In this document: positions 38,916-41,055 of the stretch, piece after piece | How positions within the stretch are numbered: the stretch's first letter is position 1 | How the letters are laid out: each line of letters begins with the position of its first letter | The notes under the pieces: model-generated | Databases searched by the model: none | What the model was told of the DNA's origin: nothing | What the model saw: only the letters and a program-made list of their open reading frames with translations | Assembly (NCBI RefSeq): GCF_009377185.1 | Contig: NZ_VJZC01000028.1 | Span: 1 to 41,055, forward strand | From: Streptomyces spongiae | GTDB taxonomy: Bacteria > Actinomycetota > Actinomycetes > Streptomycetales > Streptomycetaceae | Length of the DNA stretch: 41,055 bases | Direction: 5' to 3' | Made by a program: the position numbers and the translations under genes

Positions 38916-40433
38916 ATGAGGGTGTCGAGCAAGTCCGAGAACGCCAACACCATCGACAATCCGGTGATCCCCGGCTTCCATCCCGACCCCTCCGTCTGCC
39001 GGGCGGGTCAGGACTACTACCTGGCCTGCTCCAGCTTCGAGTACTTCCCCGGGGTGCCCGTCTTCCACAGCCGGGACCTCGTGAACTGGGCCCAGATCGG
39101 CAATGCGCTCGACCGGCCGAGCCAGCTGCGCCTGCCGCTCGACACCCCGTCCTCGGGCGGCATCTACGCACCCACCCTCCGCCACCACGACGGCCGCTTC
39201 TGGCTGATCGTCACCAATGTGAGCGGGGACGGCAATCTGCTCTTCACAGCCACCGATCCGGCCGGACCCTGGTCCGATCCCGTCCACCTGCCCGGGGTAC
39301 AGGGCATCGACCCGGACCTCGCCTGGGACGAGGACGGTAACTGCTGGTGCACCACCGCCGGAGTCGGACAGGTCCGCATCGATCCCCACACCGGGGAGAC
39401 GTTCGGTCCGTCGCGCCGGCTCTGGTCCGGCGCGCCCGGCGCAAAGGCGCCCGAAGCACCGCACCTCTACAAGATCGGCGACTACTGGTACCTGTTGATC
39501 GCCGAAGGCGGCACCGAACGCTGCCACAGCGTCTCGATCGCCCGCAGCCGCACGCCCACGGGTCCGTTCGAGCCGTGCCCGGCCAACCCGGTCCTGACCC
39601 ACCGAGGCACCGACCACCCCGTCCAGAACACCGGCCACGCCGACCTGGTGCAGGCACCGGACGGCTCGTGGTGGATGGTGCTGCTCGGCGTACGACCGGG
39701 CGGTGGCACCCCGGGATGGCACGTACTCGGCCGGGAGACGTTCCTGGTGCCGGTCGACTGGGCGGACGGCTGGCCGGTCGTGGGTGAACTGTCGACCTCG
39801 ATGCCCGCCCCGAACTGGCCTCTGCAACCGCAGGCCGCCGTGCCGGGCCGGGACGACTTCGACCTGCCCGCGCCGGCCCCGCACTGGATCTCGCTGCGCC
39901 ACCGACCGCCGGAGGCGTGCACCACGAAGGAGAAGCCCGGCTGGCTCACTCTTCAGGCACGCGGCGGGTCCCTCGACGACACCGACGTGACGTTCGTCGG
40001 CCGGCGGCAGCAGCACGTGTCATGCCGCGTGCGAGCCCTGGTCGACGTCGCGGACGGCCGCGGAGGCCTGGCCGTCCGCCTCGACGAGCAGCATCACTAC
40101 GACATCGAGGCGTCGTACGGCGAGGTTCAAGTGCGGGCCCGTATCGGCCCGTTGAACACGGTCGTCACGTCCCGTCCGACAGGCCCGGGGCCTGTGGTCC
40201 TCCGCATCGAGGTCACCGCCGTACACGCGGTGAACGACGCACGCACCGGCCCGGACACCGTCACGATCGGCATCGAGGAGCCGGACGGCACCTTCGTCGA
40301 ACTCGCCTCCCTGGACGGGAAGTACCTCTCGACTGAGGTCGCCGGCGGTTTCACCGGCCGGGTGATTGGTATGTTCGCCGGGGCCGGCTCCGTCCACTTC
40401 GACTGGTTCGAGTACGAGCCGGTCGATCGCTGA
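38916..40433 (+). CDS. Glycoside hydrolase family 43, beta-xylosidase/alpha-L-arabinofuranosidase
   Basis: 505-residue cytosolic enzyme (no signal peptide). Five-bladed propeller with the GH43 triad: D24 in PGFHPDPSV (base), D132 in QGIDPDLAWDEDG (pKa modulator) and E180 in KAPEAPHLYK (acid). A C-terminal beta-sandwich (about 315-505, with TDVTFVGRRQQH and GGLAVRLDEQHHYDIE) matches the companion domain of GH43 beta-xylosidases, which shapes an exo-acting pocket. ATG 38916 follows GTAAGG at 5 nt, 29 nt after the GH-A gene, so the two form an operon. It probably finishes degradation of imported side-chain oligosaccharides. Confidence 0.93.
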   Translation: MRVSSKSENANTIDNPVIPGFHPDPSVCRAGQDYYLACSSFEYFPGVPVFHSRDLVNWAQIGNALDRPSQLRLPLDTPSSGGIYAPTLRHHDGRFWLIVTNVSGDGNLLFTATDPAGPWSDPVHLPGVQGIDPDLAWDEDGNCWCTTAGVGQVRIDPHTGETFGPSRRLWSGAPGAKAPEAPHLYKIGDYWYLLIAEGGTERCHSVSIARSRTPTGPFEPCPANPVLTHRGTDHPVQNTGHADLVQAPDGSWWMVLLGVRPGGGTPGWHVLGRETFLVPVDWADGWPVVGELSTSMPAPNWPLQPQAAVPGRDDFDLPAPAPHWISLRHRPPEACTTKEKPGWLTLQARGGSLDDTDVTFVGRRQQHVSCRVRALVDVADGRGGLAVRLDEQHHYDIEASYGEVQVRARIGPLNTVVTSRPTGPGPVVLRIEVTAVHAVNDARTGPDTVTIGIEEPDGTFVELASLDGKYLSTEVAGGFTGRVIGMFAGAGSVHFDWFEYEPVDR

Positions 40434-40435
40434 AG

Positions 40436-40452
40436 CGGCCTGCGCCAGGCCG
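40436..40452 (+). terminator. Small hairpin right after GH43 stop
   Basis: CGGCCTG and CAGGCCG pair over 7 bp around a CGC loop, beginning 3 nt after the stop codon. Short stem, so a weak candidate. Confidence 0.4.
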
Positions 40453-40476
40453 GTGTTGCACGGGCGCGTGGCCACC

Positions 40477-40533
40477 TCAGGCGAACGTCCCGTACGCCTC
40501 GGCCGGCTCATCAGTCAGAAACTCCACCGGCAC
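40477..40533 (-). pseudogene. Tn3-family transposase N-terminal relic
   Basis: The reverse strand from GTG 40533 encodes VPVEFLTDEPAEAYGTFA and then stops at 40477. This matches the opening of Tn3-type transposases of streptomycetes as I remember it (MPVEFLTDEQAxAYGxF). The continuation (the ELERFFFLDD region) is absent in any frame. It appears to be the broken end of a former transposon. Confidence 0.45.
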
Positions 40534-41055
40534 GGCCGGACCGTAGCCAGCGCCGGCACCCGCTCGACGATCTTTCCGTGAATCTCAGCGAGGCCACAGA
40601 ACGGTGTGCCCGCTGACCAAGATCAACCTTGCCGGGATTTCCTGTACCTCGACTACTCACACCCGGAGAGGGTGGACGCCGACTACGAGGCCGCAAGCTG
40701 ACCGCCGCGCCGTCGGCCGCTATGTGCGGGCCGACGGCAGCGCGCTTATTGGATCACGGGTCGTAGGCCGGCAGGTCGGCGAGGGCCTGCTCCACAGCTG
40801 CCAGGCCGGATCTTGGAATGGGCGGAGGGAGCCCGGTGGCGTGCCGCCGAAGATGCGGCTTCACATCGCCGACCGGAGGCCATGTCAAGGCAATTGGTTG
40901 GCCGAGCGCCGAAAGGGCGCACGACGGATTCGAGATGCGCAGTGATGGGATCTCGGGTGACGTCCTGCGGTTCGGGCGGTATCGGCCGGGTGGGACGTCC
41001 CGCTGATCGGCGGGGGCGTCGCCGAGGGGATGCCGACTGGGCACCCGGAACCGGG
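40534..41055. other. Terminal non-coding interval without intact gene
   Basis: No frame here has a recognisable product. A short forward frame reads DFLYLDYSHPERVDADYEAAS and stops near 40701, which might be a C-terminal remnant of an unknown protein. The rest up to the window end shows no gene, hairpin or repeat that I can support. Confidence 0.45.

Noticed and set aside
40754..41044. A 96-codon reverse frame near the window end
   Set aside because: Pro/Arg rich, no ribosome site and no recognisable motif.
1..41055. tRNA, rRNA, CRISPR arrays and intact insertion sequences
   Set aside because: None could be recognised on either strand; only the short Tn3-like stub was found.

Overview
The DNA is very GC-rich with strong third-position G/C bias, frequent GTG starts, Tat-type lipoprotein signals, a mycothiol-dependent enzyme and sugar ABC transporters that lack their own ATPase. 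Together these point to a Streptomyces or a close actinobacterial relative. The window reads as a stretch of catabolic gene clusters, probably chromosomal and accessory.

Layout. (1) 1-6842: a CUT1 sugar ABC transporter (two permeases and a Tat lipoprotein binding protein, minus strand) diverges from a LacI regulator across a tandem palindrome. A secreted beta-propeller hydrolase with C-terminal ricin-type lectin repeats follows; it resembles GH93 arabinan exo-hydrolases. (2) 6843-7843: decayed DNA with relics of acyl-CoA type catabolic genes. (3) 7844-12586: a complete gentisate pathway operon (3-hydroxybenzoate 6-hydroxylase-like monooxygenase, mycothiol-dependent maleylpyruvate isomerase, fumarylpyruvate hydrolase, gentisate 1,2-dioxygenase) divergent from an IclR regulator. 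(4) 12587-13311: a frameshifted SDR relic. (5) 13312-15838: a small module of MarR regulator, DsbA-like protein with a CxxS site, MBL-fold protein with an altered metal motif, and SnoaL-like protein. (6) 16166-30382: a galactoside utilisation locus. It has a TIM-barrel hydrolase, a Tat-exported GH2 enzyme, an intracellular GH42 beta-galactosidase with its ABC transporter, and an operon encoding a galactose-to-galactonate oxidative route: SDR dehydrogenase, GntR regulator, galactonate dehydratase, KDPGal aldolase, PfkB-type 2-keto-3-deoxy sugar acid kinase and SMP-30 lactonase. (7) 30390-40433: a plant cell wall glycan locus. It has a secreted GH5-X2-CBM46 glucanase upstream of an LplABC-type importer, divergent from a LacI regulator, a secreted clan GH-A enzyme and a cytosolic GH43 enzyme. 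(8) 40434-41055: no intact gene; a short Tn3-transposase N-terminal relic is visible.

How it works together (inference): secreted enzymes cut plant polysaccharide side chains and backbones (arabinan, beta-glucan or xyloglucan, galactosides). Three CUT1 importers bring in the products, presumably energised by a shared ATPase encoded elsewhere. Cytosolic GH42 and GH43 finish the hydrolysis, and galactose is oxidised to pyruvate and glyceraldehyde-3-phosphate. The gentisate operon handles plant-derived aromatics.

The most distinctive sequence-level signals are three regulatory motifs. A 19-nt operator/-35 module is shared (16 of 19 positions) between the two beta-galactosidase promoters, about 7.5 kb apart. 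An exact 17-nt motif lies in front of the GH5/LacI and GH-A promoters. A 35-nt perfect palindrome, built from two copies of a 14-nt palindrome, lies between the first transporter and its LacI gene.
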